Part shown: one piece after another, positions 35,745 to 43,491 of the stretch | Layout: the number at the start of each line of letters is the position of its first letter | How positions within the stretch are numbered: position 1 is the first letter of the stretch | Assembly (NCBI RefSeq): GCF_025397915.1 | Contig: NZ_JALIDZ010000001.1 | Location: forward strand, 248,001-312,000 | From: Microbaculum marinisediminis | GTDB lineage: Bacteria; Pseudomonadota; Alphaproteobacteria; Rhizobiales; Tepidamorphaceae | Reading direction: 5' to 3' | DNA length: 64,000 nt | The notes under the pieces: model-generated | What the model was told of the DNA's origin: nothing | Database searches by the model: none | What the model saw: the letters and a program-made list of their open reading frames with translations, nothing else | Position numbers and translations under genes: made by a program

Positions 35745-36245
35745 TCAGGCGCCTTCGTAGGCGCGCCTGAGCGCGGCAAGATCGATCTTCTTCATGTCCA
35801 TCAGCGCGGCCATCGCCCGTTCGGTCCGGTCGGCCTCGCCGCTTTCCAGCATCGCGTACAGCTCGGCCGGCACGATCTGCCAGGACAGGCCGAAGCGGTC
35901 CTTCAGCCAGCCGCAGGCCTGCGCTGCCGGATCGCCGCCGTCGGCAAGGGCCGCCCAGAACCGGTCGACCTCGGCCTGGCTATCGCACCGCACGACGAAG
36001 GAGACGGCTTCTGTGAACCTGAAGTTCGGTCCCCCGTTGAGCGCGGTGAACTGCTGGCCCGCGATCCGGTAGGTCACGGTCATCGCCGAGCCCTCGGGGC
36101 GGCCATGGTGCTCGAAGCCGGCCTTGCCGAAGCGGGTTACGGAGAGGATCTCAGAGTCGTCGAAGATGGACACGTAGAATTGCGCGGCCTCCTCCGCCCG
36201 GCCGTCAAACCAGAGGCAGGGGGTGATCGTCTGCACGCTTGCCAT
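35745..36245 (-). CDS. PhnB-like VOC protein (3-demethylubiquinone methyltransferase-like domain)
   Basis: A 166-residue single-domain protein of the PhnB type: ITPCLWFDGRAEEAAQFYVS at the start, FTALNGGPNFRFTEAVSF near 66 and a conserved GWLKDRFGLSWQIVP near 112. Despite the database label of methyltransferase, the fold is VOC and enzymatic activity is unproven. It sits between the SnoaL-like and two-domain VOC genes and probably belongs to the MarR-controlled unit. Confidence 0.92.
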   Translation of the reverse strand: MASVQTITPCLWFDGRAEEAAQFYVSIFDDSEILSVTRFGKAGFEHHGRPEGSAMTVTYRIAGQQFTALNGGPNFRFTEAVSFVVRCDSQAEVDRFWAALADGGDPAAQACGWLKDRFGLSWQIVPAELYAMLESGEADRTERAMAALMDMKKIDLAALRRAYEGA

Positions 36246-36290
36246 GTTACCTTCACTCCTGCGCTGGCACTCCTGCGCCGGCCGGGGCGA

Positions 36291-36743
36291 TCAGGGTTCG
36301 AGACCCATCATCACCGCGTTGCTGACGGGATCGAACGGCGCCGAATTGTGTTCGTGAACGATCACCCACCGGTCGTCGCGCCGCTCCAGACCAGCGCTCG
36401 CCCGCATCCAGAACGTATTGGTCTCGCCCTTCGGGTCGGTGCCGCCACAGCGAACGAGCCAGTGCCCGAACGCCACGTCGCTGCCCGCCGATACCGCGAG
36501 GTCGCGCATTTCGAAGACGGGATCGGTCATTCCCTCGCACATGGCCATGCACGCCTCCCAATGCGCCTTGTAGGCATCGCGCCCCTCGAAACGCAGCTCG
36601 CCGATGGCATCGAAGGCCAGAATGTCCGGAGCGTAGAACGACGCGATACGATCGCTGTCGGCGGATCGGATGGCTTCGTAGTAATCCCCCATCACGCCGC
36701 GAACTTCCTCTTCCGGCGTCGTCTTCGTCAGCGGCGCGTCCAT
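36291..36743 (-). CDS. SnoaL/NTF2-like fold protein
   Basis: A 150-residue cone-shaped fold protein. The segment VRGVMGDYYEAIRSADSDRI, FYAPDILAFDA, and the closing WVIVHEHNSAPFDPVSN are typical of ketosteroid-isomerase-like or SnoaL proteins used as isomerases, hydrolases or stress proteins. First gene of the three-gene leftward cluster, diverging from marR across 94 bases with a GTTGATATCAAC operator. ATG 36743 follows GGCAGGAGGAATTC. Confidence 0.88.
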   Translation of the reverse strand: MDAPLTKTTPEEEVRGVMGDYYEAIRSADSDRIASFYAPDILAFDAIGELRFEGRDAYKAHWEACMAMCEGMTDPVFEMRDLAVSAGSDVAFGHWLVRCGGTDPKGETNTFWMRASAGLERRDDRWVIVHEHNSAPFDPVSNAVMMGLEP

Positions 36744-36814
36744 GAATTCCTCCTGCCGTTGGCACATGTCGATGCTGGCGGCCCGATGCCGCCGTTTATT
36801 GCTTGACTACTTGA

Positions 36815-36826
36815 GTTGATATCAAC
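36815..36826. promoter_or_regulatory. GTTGATATCAAC palindrome, candidate MarR operator
   Basis: A perfect 12-base palindrome begins 23 bases before the marR start and lies in the divergent gap to the SnoaL-like gene. MarR dimers bind palindromes of this size, commonly TTGA/TCAA-based. The site would block marR itself and could cover the leftward promoter. Confidence 0.7.
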
Positions 36827-36837
36827 ATATTATCGGC

Positions 36838-37290
36838 ATGTCAAACGCCCCCCCGGTCGATCTCGAGACCGCGCATTTCATCCGCGACCATTGCCTGTGC
36901 CTGCATGCGCAGCGCGCGGCGCGCGCACTGGCCCGGCGCTTCGACAAAGCGTTGCGGCCACTGGGCCTCACCAACGGCCAGTTCTCGCTCATGACCGCGC
37001 TCTCCCGGCCGGTACCGCACGCAATGGGCAATCTGGTGACCCTGCTCGCCATGGACCGCACGACGCTGACGGCGGCGCTAAAACCGCTCGAACGACGCGG
37101 CCTCGTCGAGATCAGGACCGATCCCGACGACCGGCGCAGCAGACAACTGATGCTGACGCCTGAAGGCCGCGCGCTGCTGGCCGAGGCGGTGCCGATCTGG
37201 CGCGACACGCACGCGGAGGTCGAGGCAGCGCTCGGCGTCGACCCGGATGCCCTGCGGGCCGGGCTCAACGCGCTGAATTCCCGGGATTAA
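36838..37290 (+). CDS. MarR family transcriptional regulator
   Basis: A 150-residue repressor with the MarR winged helix: LGLTNGQFSLMTALS near 48, LVTLLAMDRTTLTAALKPLERRGLVEIRTDPDDRRSRQL in the recognition helix and wing (about 66-104). No signal cysteine pair typical of OhrR, though Cys20 and Cys22 (HCLCLHAQRAARAL) are near the dimer interface and could sense electrophiles. It likely controls itself and the divergent VOC/SnoaL cluster. No Shine-Dalgarno sequence is visible before the ATG. Confidence 0.93.
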   Translation: MSNAPPVDLETAHFIRDHCLCLHAQRAARALARRFDKALRPLGLTNGQFSLMTALSRPVPHAMGNLVTLLAMDRTTLTAALKPLERRGLVEIRTDPDDRRSRQLMLTPEGRALLAEAVPIWRDTHAEVEAALGVDPDALRAGLNALNSRD

Positions 37291-37319
37291 AAAACGCTTC
37301 GGGCTAGAAAATCGTCCAG

Positions 37320-39728
37320 CTAGAAAGTCGGGGCGGACGGGTCGCCGAACGGCTCCGCCTCGATCCGCTCCACCTCCTCGACGAGACCGGCGATCAGGCC
37401 CTCGTCGGCCTTCAGATGCGGGCGCTCGGCCTCGAGGATCGCCCGAAACAGGGCCTTCTTCGCCGCCAGCGCGTCGATGCCGGCCGCCGCGTCGCCGGCC
37501 GCCGCGAGCACGACCGTGACGAGACGGTCCGCCGAGACGAGGCGGCCCCACAGATAGTCGTTCTCGCGCCAGGCGCGATTGAAGAAGGCGGCGAAGCGGC
37601 GTAGCCGCAGGCCCTTCAACTTGGCCATCGCCGGGCCCTTGCGGATCGTCCGGGCGTCGGCGGGCGAGATCCGGAAGACGCGGATGATGTCGAGTTCGTC
37701 GAGGTCCTCCCACTGGGTCATCGGCAGGGTGAGCACGTCGAAGAACGGGAAGCCGATATAGGCGACCATCAGCTCGGTCCTGGCCCAGCCCGGCAGATAG
37801 TTCAGCACCATCAACGAGAAGATCTCGTCGAGCCGGTCGTCGACCTGCTGCAGGCCGAGATCACGGCCGAGACGCTCGATCGCGGCAAACCGGTCCGCGG
37901 CGCTCGAGTCGGGATCGGCGAGGCGAAGCGCGGCGCCCAGGGCGTCCGGATCGGCGGGCGGCTCCGACATGCGTTCCTTGATGCCGTCGAGCAGGTCGTA
38001 GAACTCGGTCTTCAGTTCGTCGAGTTTGGCGGGATCGACCGGGTCGGCTTCCGCCTCCGACCGGCTCGAATAGTAGAGCTCGTTCAGGTGTCGGATGACG
38101 AAGCGCAGCCGGCGGACCCGGAAATCGGCGTCGAAGGCGCGCAGGAAGGCGATCGCCTCCGCCGAGACGCGGCCGTCGGGATCGCGCGCCTCGATCAGCA
38201 GCGGTCGGGCGATGCGGTGACCGAGCCCGGCGAGGTCGCGCCCCTCCGCCGTTTCGATGAACGCGCGCAGGCGGCGGGCGACGGTCAGGATCTTCAGGTG
38301 CAGATAGCTTTCGAAGGCAAAGCCCGCCTCCACGGCCGCGCCGCGGTTGGCAACGTCGCGCCAGGCCGCGAATATGCCGGCCGAGGGCGCATCGTCGCGA
38401 TCCTCGTCGAGCATCGACTGCACCAGCAGCCGGATGCGCGGGCGCGCCGCGTCGACGACCTCCGAGACCACCGCGATCCGATCGTTCAGCTCCGCGACGC
38501 GCTCTAGTTCGTGGTGGATGGGTTCGTTGCGCGGAATCTCGGCCATCGAGGCGAAGATCGCCCGGAAGAACCCGGGCAGTACCTCATTGTCGGAAAACTC
38601 GATGTCCGGGTTCGGGTCGACGAAGACGATACGGCGCACCACCTCGCGGTTGGCCGGCCGTCCCGACAGCGCGGACAGCGCGGCGGCGAAGGGCTTGTTG
38701 GTCACGACCGCGCCATCGACGAAGGGAATGGTGCGCGGGTCGCGACCATCGCGGGCGACCTCGGCGAGCTTGGCCCGCATGAAGGCGTCGCGATCGGGCC
38801 AGTCCATACCCCGGCGGTGCAGAACCGCCTCGGTCTCCTCGATGGTGGCGGGTGCAAAGGCGCCCGGAAACGAGGATGTCGCGCGGGCGGCGAAGATCAG
38901 GCCGGGGATGGCGGCGCGGTCGAACTCGCTCTCGATCAGGCCCGAGGCGCGGCGGCGATAGCGGAACCGCATGTCGAACTGATGGTCGAGCTCGATGGCG
39001 ACCGGCGGGTCGTCGAGCGGCACCTGGCGGGGATGCCCGTTGTAGTCGGTGATCGACACGAACAGGTCGAGGGCGTGATCATCGGGCAGGAGCGAGTGGC
39101 GGGGCGTCCCCTCGCCCACCGCTTCGCCCATCGCCGCCCCCATCGCCTCCGCCGCGTCGAACATCCAGCCGGTGAACCGAGGGCCGGAAAAGGGCGGCTG
39201 GAACCAGCGGGACCGCACGAAGCGGTCGAGCTTGGTGCGGGTTTCCTCGTTCTCCGCCAGCACCGGGTCATAGCGCAGGATGCGGCTGACGACGGGCGTC
39301 ATGAACCGCTTGGAGAAGGGGCCGGCCAGCGCCTCCTCCTCGATCAGCCGGGTAACGTCGGCGTTCTCCAGCCACATGTCGCGCAGGGGATGCAGCGGCA
39401 GGTCGTGGGCCAGCGCGCGCGATAGGAAGATGCCGTTGATGCCGCCGGCCGAAGCGCCGGCGATGACGTCGACGACGACGCGCAACTCGGTGTGCCGGGC
39501 AAGCTGGCGCAGAAGCTCGAAATAGACGCGTTCGGTGTCGGTCTCGCGTCCCGGCCCCGCTTCCGCCGGCCCGATCCCGGCGGTCTCGCGCTGCTCCGGC
39601 TGAATGGCATGGAACAGCTTCGACGCGCGGACGAGCTTCTTGATCTCCCGGCAGACGCCGAACATGTAGACGGCGAGCGAGACGCCGCCATACAGCACGA
39701 GAGCGAGGCGGAGCTCCTTCTCGCGCAT
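37320..39728 (-). CDS. patatin-like phospholipase family protein (DUF3376 type)
   Basis: An 802-residue protein. The patatin catalytic dyad is present: Ser93 in GASAGGING and Asp338 in FVDGAVVTNKP, with the oxyanion element VLYGGVSLAVYMFG at 11-24. The C-terminal 430 residues (including ELYYSSRSEAEADPVDPAKL and YLPGWARTELMVAYIGFPFFD) match a large extension, known as DUF3376, found with bacterial patatin-like proteins. It probably hydrolyses phospholipids or acyl lipids. It lies 91 bases behind fbpB in the same direction. ATG 39728 follows GGAGGAAACG. Confidence 0.92.
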   Translation of the reverse strand: MREKELRLALVLYGGVSLAVYMFGVCREIKKLVRASKLFHAIQPEQRETAGIGPAEAGPGRETDTERVYFELLRQLARHTELRVVVDVIAGASAGGINGIFLSRALAHDLPLHPLRDMWLENADVTRLIEEEALAGPFSKRFMTPVVSRILRYDPVLAENEETRTKLDRFVRSRWFQPPFSGPRFTGWMFDAAEAMGAAMGEAVGEGTPRHSLLPDDHALDLFVSITDYNGHPRQVPLDDPPVAIELDHQFDMRFRYRRRASGLIESEFDRAAIPGLIFAARATSSFPGAFAPATIEETEAVLHRRGMDWPDRDAFMRAKLAEVARDGRDPRTIPFVDGAVVTNKPFAAALSALSGRPANREVVRRIVFVDPNPDIEFSDNEVLPGFFRAIFASMAEIPRNEPIHHELERVAELNDRIAVVSEVVDAARPRIRLLVQSMLDEDRDDAPSAGIFAAWRDVANRGAAVEAGFAFESYLHLKILTVARRLRAFIETAEGRDLAGLGHRIARPLLIEARDPDGRVSAEAIAFLRAFDADFRVRRLRFVIRHLNELYYSSRSEAEADPVDPAKLDELKTEFYDLLDGIKERMSEPPADPDALGAALRLADPDSSAADRFAAIERLGRDLGLQQVDDRLDEIFSLMVLNYLPGWARTELMVAYIGFPFFDVLTLPMTQWEDLDELDIIRVFRISPADARTIRKGPAMAKLKGLRLRRFAAFFNRAWRENDYLWGRLVSADRLVTVVLAAAGDAAAGIDALAAKKALFRAILEAERPHLKADEGLIAGLVEEVERIEAEPFGDPSAPTF

Positions 39729-39775
39729 CGTTTCCTCCAAGGGGATCCCCGTTTGGCGACGTCGCTGCGTCACCG

Positions 39776-39789
39776 GCGACAATTGTCGC
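39776..39789. promoter_or_regulatory. GCGACAATTGTCGC perfect palindrome between fbpB and the patatin gene
   Basis: A 14-base perfect palindrome lies 48 bases upstream of the patatin-like start and 31 bases after the fbpB stop. It is AT-cored and unlike a terminator, so an operator for the patatin gene is possible; no nearby regulator points to a specific binder. Confidence 0.5.
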
Positions 39790-39819
39790 GAGTCGCGCCG
39801 TCGCGGCAAGCGCCGGCGA

Positions 39820-41541
39820 TCAAATCGTCGGTACGGCGCCGCGGACCGCCTGGTTGGCGATGCGCTTGGGCAGACGCGAGGTCCGGGCCAGCAGCGCCAC
39901 GGGGACGAGGCCGGCGAGCACGATGGTGAGCGCGGCGATGGCGCCCTGCTCGACCATCTCCATCGAGGCGTAGGTATAGACGTGGGTCGCCAGCGTCTCG
40001 AAATTGAACGGGCGCAGCAGCATCGTCGCCGGCAGTTCCTTCATCGAATCGACGAAGACGAGCAGCGCCGCCGTGGCGACGGCCGGCCTGAGCAACGGCA
40101 GGTGCACCTCGCGCATCGCGGCCGCCGGCGTGCGGCCGAGCGACCGTGCGGCCATGTCGATATTGGGCGTGACCCGCTCGAGCCCGGCCTCGACCGTTCC
40201 GAAGGAGACCGCGAGGAAGCGGGTGGCATAGGCGTAGACGAGCGCGGCGGTCGATCCGGTGAGCAGCAGGCCGGTGGAGATGCCGAGCAGCGATCGCGCC
40301 ATGCCGTCGACCAGGTTGTCGAGGGCGGCGAGCGGCACCAGGATGCCGACGGCGAGCACCGTGCCCGGGACCGCGTAGCCGACACTGGCGATCCGGGTCA
40401 AAAGCTTGACCGTGCGCGCGCCGGTCAGCCGCGCGGCATAGGCGAGGACCACGGCGGCGGCGACGGCGACGGCGGAGGCAACGATCGACAGCCCGACGCT
40501 GTTGGCCGTCAGCGTGAAATAGGCCGGACCGAAATCGGTCGCGAAACGCCGGGCGGCCGCATCCAGCAGGTAGAGCGCGGGGAAGACGAAGCCGATCAGC
40601 ACCGGCAGCCCGCAAACAGCGAGCGCGCCGGCGGCTCGCCAGCCGGTCAGCGGATAGTCCGGCAGGGCCTGCAGGCGGCGCGAGGTATGGTGGAAGCGCT
40701 GCAGCCGGCGCCCGCGCCGCTCCAGCCAGATCAGGAACAGGACGACGACCAGCATGACGCAGGCGATCTGCGCGGCGCCGGCGAGATCGCCACGGTTGGT
40801 CCAGGTCGAGTAGACCGACAGCGTCAGCGTCTGGACGCCCAGAAACTGCACCGCGCCGATATCGTTGAGGCATTCCATCGCGGCCAGCGTCACGCCGACG
40901 ACGACGGCTGGTCGGGCGAGCGGCAAGGCGACGTGGAAGAAGGTGCCGAAGGCGGTCTTGCCGAGGGTACGAGACACGTCGAGGACGCACATCGACTGCA
41001 TCAGGAAGGTCGCGCGCACCGTCAGGTAGACATAGGGGTAGAGCACGAAGCTCATCACGAAGATGGCGCCACCGAGCGTGCGAACCTCCGGGAACCAGTA
41101 GTCGCGGGCGCTCTGGAAGCCGAACAGGGCGCGGATGAAGACCTGCACCGGCCCGAGCGAATCGAGGATCTCGACATAGGCGTAGGCGACCACGTAGGTC
41201 GGCACCGCCAGCGGCAGGAGCAGCATCCATTCGAGCGCGCCGCGGCCCGGAAACCGGCACATGGAGACGAGCCAGGCGCTCGATACGCCGACGATCGCGG
41301 TCAGCATGCCGACGCCGAGCATCAGCAGCACGGTCGTCCAGGTCGACCGCGGCAGCACGGTGGACAGCAGGTGCGGCCAGATCGAGGGATCGCCGCCGAA
41401 AGCGATCACCACCAGCGCGACGATCGGCATGACCGCGAGCGCGGCGATCGCGAGCGCGCCGAGGACCATCCACGGATGATGACGCAGGGCGGACCGGTGA
41501 CGCGCTACGACCTGAGCCTCACCGTTCACCGCCCGACGCAT
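39820..41541 (-). CDS. fbpB: ferric iron ABC transporter permease, fused two-domain type
   Basis: A 573-residue, about 12-helix permease in which two permease modules are fused (about 30-290 and 300-560), as in FbpB/AfuB/SfuB. Each half has an EAA-type loop (VSRTLGKTAFGTFFHVALP near 145-163; AARSLGRTPAAAMREVHLP near 455-473). It moves iron delivered by FbpA across the inner membrane. It is the third gene of the fbpA operon; no FbpC ATPase follows, so the ATPase must be encoded elsewhere. Confidence 0.95.
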   Translation of the reverse strand: MRRAVNGEAQVVARHRSALRHHPWMVLGALAIAALAVMPIVALVVIAFGGDPSIWPHLLSTVLPRSTWTTVLLMLGVGMLTAIVGVSSAWLVSMCRFPGRGALEWMLLLPLAVPTYVVAYAYVEILDSLGPVQVFIRALFGFQSARDYWFPEVRTLGGAIFVMSFVLYPYVYLTVRATFLMQSMCVLDVSRTLGKTAFGTFFHVALPLARPAVVVGVTLAAMECLNDIGAVQFLGVQTLTLSVYSTWTNRGDLAGAAQIACVMLVVVLFLIWLERRGRRLQRFHHTSRRLQALPDYPLTGWRAAGALAVCGLPVLIGFVFPALYLLDAAARRFATDFGPAYFTLTANSVGLSIVASAVAVAAAVVLAYAARLTGARTVKLLTRIASVGYAVPGTVLAVGILVPLAALDNLVDGMARSLLGISTGLLLTGSTAALVYAYATRFLAVSFGTVEAGLERVTPNIDMAARSLGRTPAAAMREVHLPLLRPAVATAALLVFVDSMKELPATMLLRPFNFETLATHVYTYASMEMVEQGAIAALTIVLAGLVPVALLARTSRLPKRIANQAVRGAVPTI

Positions 41542-41557
41542 CGCTCCTCCCGGGCTT

Positions 41558-42049
41558 TCAGCTCAAGGCCCGCGGGGCCGGACGCTCGGCGAGCGCCATC
41601 ATCGCCTCGTCGGAAATCGGCTCGATCTCGAGGCCGGCCTCGGCCAGCTCGGCGGCAAGGCATTCGGCCGCCGACACGAGCTCGTCGATGCGGGCGCCGG
41701 CGATCAGCTGGCAGGCGGATTCGCAGGCCAGCGGCCGCATGCCCTTCTGGCAGCCGGACACCAGCCGGAGCGCCAGGCACTCGTCCCGGCACATGACCTT
41801 GCACGGCCGCGGATAGCAGTCGATCGTCCGGCACGCCTCCGACCGGAGCACCCGGACCCAGCCGGCAAGCTCGGAGACGACCCGCTTGGCGCGGGTCGGT
41901 CCAAGCTCGCGGCAGTAGTCGTTCCAGACCGCTTCCCAGCAGGCGATGTCGCCGGTCTCGTAGCCGGCGAGCCAGCCGCGCATGCCGAGCACCACGAGGC
42001 GTTCGGCACGGCGGTCGAGCGATATCGACGAGAGACCGGAGTCCGTCAT
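41558..42049 (-). CDS. cysteine-rich protein of unknown function inside the ferric iron operon
   Basis: A 163-residue protein with 11 cysteines (37, 46, 73, 78, 83, 87, 91, 100, 109, 113, 130). The central block EACRTIDCYPRPCKVMCRDE carries a C-x4-C-x4-C-x3-C-x3-C pattern suited to metal or Fe-S binding. No signal peptide or membrane helix is seen, so it is probably cytoplasmic. It sits between fbpA and fbpB, 16 bases from the latter, in an operon led by an ICE box. A role in handling or reducing incoming iron is an attractive guess. ATG 42049 has a GGGGGAAC ribosome site. Confidence 0.85.
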   Translation of the reverse strand: MTDSGLSSISLDRRAERLVVLGMRGWLAGYETGDIACWEAVWNDYCRELGPTRAKRVVSELAGWVRVLRSEACRTIDCYPRPCKVMCRDECLALRLVSGCQKGMRPLACESACQLIAGARIDELVSAAECLAAELAEAGLEIEPISDEAMMALAERPAPRALS

Positions 42050-42106
42050 GGCGTGTTCCCCCGAAGAGACCCTCGAACAGGCCGTAGCCACCTCAACCCG
42101 CAACGC

Positions 42107-43159
42107 TCACGAGTTCGGGCCCGCGTCGAAATTGACCTCGTCGACGAGGGCGCTCGCCTCGGCCCGGTTCTTCGCCACGTCGGTGAGCGGCAAGGTATCG
42201 GCCTTCAGCGCGCCCCAGGACGCGACGATGTCGGACGGCGGAACGCCGGGCTTCAGGGGATATTCGAAATTGACCTCGGCATAGAGCCGCTGCGCCGCGT
42301 CGGAGGTCAGGAACTCGATCAGCTTGATCGCCTCGTCCTTGTTCGGCGCGTTCTTGGCCAGCACGACGCCGGAGATGTTGACGTGGGTCCCCGCACCCTC
42401 GGCATCGGGGAACAGGACCTTGATCGCCTTGGCCCAGTCCTTCTGCTCGGGCTCCTGCTCGTTGGTCTGCATCAGGCCCATGTAATAGGTGTTGCCGAGC
42501 GCGATGTCGCATTCGCCGGCGAAGATGCCCTTGGCCTGGGCACGGTCGTTGCCGGTCGGCTTGTGGGCGAGGTTGTCGCGCACGCCGGCGAGCCACTCCT
42601 TGGTCTTCTCGGCGCCCTCGTGGGCGATGCGCGAGGCGATCAGACCGATATTGTAGGGATGCTGGCCGGACCGGGTGCAGATCCTGCCGTGCCACTTCGG
42701 ATCGGCGAGTTCCGCGTAGGTGATGGTGTCCTGTGGGACGCGATCGCGGGAGGCGTAGAGGACGCGGGCGCGCTGCGACAGGCCGACCCAGGCGCCGTCA
42801 GCGTCGCGATACTGCGCCGGAATGTTGGCCTCGACGGCCTCGGAGACGATCGGCTGGGTGATGCCGGCCTCCTTGGCGCGGTTGAGCGTGCCGACATCGA
42901 CCGTGACCAGCACGTCGGCCGGGCTGTTGGCGCCTTCCGCGGCGATGCGCTCGATCAGCTCGTCCTTGCCGAACAGCACGTTCACCTTGGTGCCGGTCTC
43001 GGCGGTGAAGGCGTCGAACAGCGGCTGGATCAGCCCCGGCTCGCGGGTCGTGTAGACGTTGACTTCGGCAGCCGACGCGGGCAGCGCGGCGGCAAGCGTC
43101 AGGGATGTGAAAATCAGGCTGGAACCGGCCCACAGGGACCGGGAAAGAAACGGCTTCAT
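42107..43159 (-). CDS. fbpA: ferric iron ABC transporter substrate-binding protein
   Basis: A 350-residue periplasmic iron-binding protein. A signal peptide ends ALPASA at about residue 30; the mature start AEVNVYTTREPGLIQPLFDA is typical of FbpA/AfuA. The adjacent iron-binding tyrosines are Tyr225-Tyr226 (GNTYYMGLM). First gene of the operon with the cysteine-rich protein and fbpB. The start has a TTGGAGGAAAGAC ribosome site, and an ICE-type palindrome lies about 140 bases upstream, pointing to iron control by Irr. Confidence 0.95.
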   Translation of the reverse strand: MKPFLSRSLWAGSSLIFTSLTLAAALPASAAEVNVYTTREPGLIQPLFDAFTAETGTKVNVLFGKDELIERIAAEGANSPADVLVTVDVGTLNRAKEAGITQPIVSEAVEANIPAQYRDADGAWVGLSQRARVLYASRDRVPQDTITYAELADPKWHGRICTRSGQHPYNIGLIASRIAHEGAEKTKEWLAGVRDNLAHKPTGNDRAQAKGIFAGECDIALGNTYYMGLMQTNEQEPEQKDWAKAIKVLFPDAEGAGTHVNISGVVLAKNAPNKDEAIKLIEFLTSDAAQRLYAEVNFEYPLKPGVPPSDIVASWGALKADTLPLTDVAKNRAEASALVDEVNFDAGPNS

Positions 43160-43300
43160 GTCTTTCCTCCAATTGACAGGGGTCAAGGCCCTGCCATCAA
43201 AGGCCGCGACACCGGCGGGATGCCGGGTCGACGGCGACAAAAGCGGAAGCCGAAGCGCGAGTCAACAAATTCGGACAAATAAAGTCGAGTTTAGTCTGGA

Positions 43301-43317
43301 ATTAGAAAACTTCTAAT
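43301..43317. promoter_or_regulatory. ICE/Irr box upstream of fbpA
   Basis: ATTAGAA-AAC-TTCTAAT is a perfect 7+3+7 inverted repeat and matches the iron control element consensus TTTAGAA-N3-TTCTAAA recognised by Irr in Rhizobiales and relatives. It is the only AT-rich dyad in the 332-base gap (43160-43491) between the pdhS stop and fbpA; no gene is supported in that gap. Irr binding here would link iron uptake to haem/iron status. Confidence 0.82.
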
Positions 43318-43491
43318 TTCAAGCACCGCCGCAGGCCCAAGTATTCCGCCTCTTTTCGCGAAGCATCCGCTGCGTCGTGCACATGAATCTCGTGACGTTT
43401 CCCGGCATCGAAGCGACACCGGACGCTCGGTCCATCCGGCAGGACAGGCGCGACCATGCCATGCGACGGACGATCGCCGGCGGCGGTCTTG

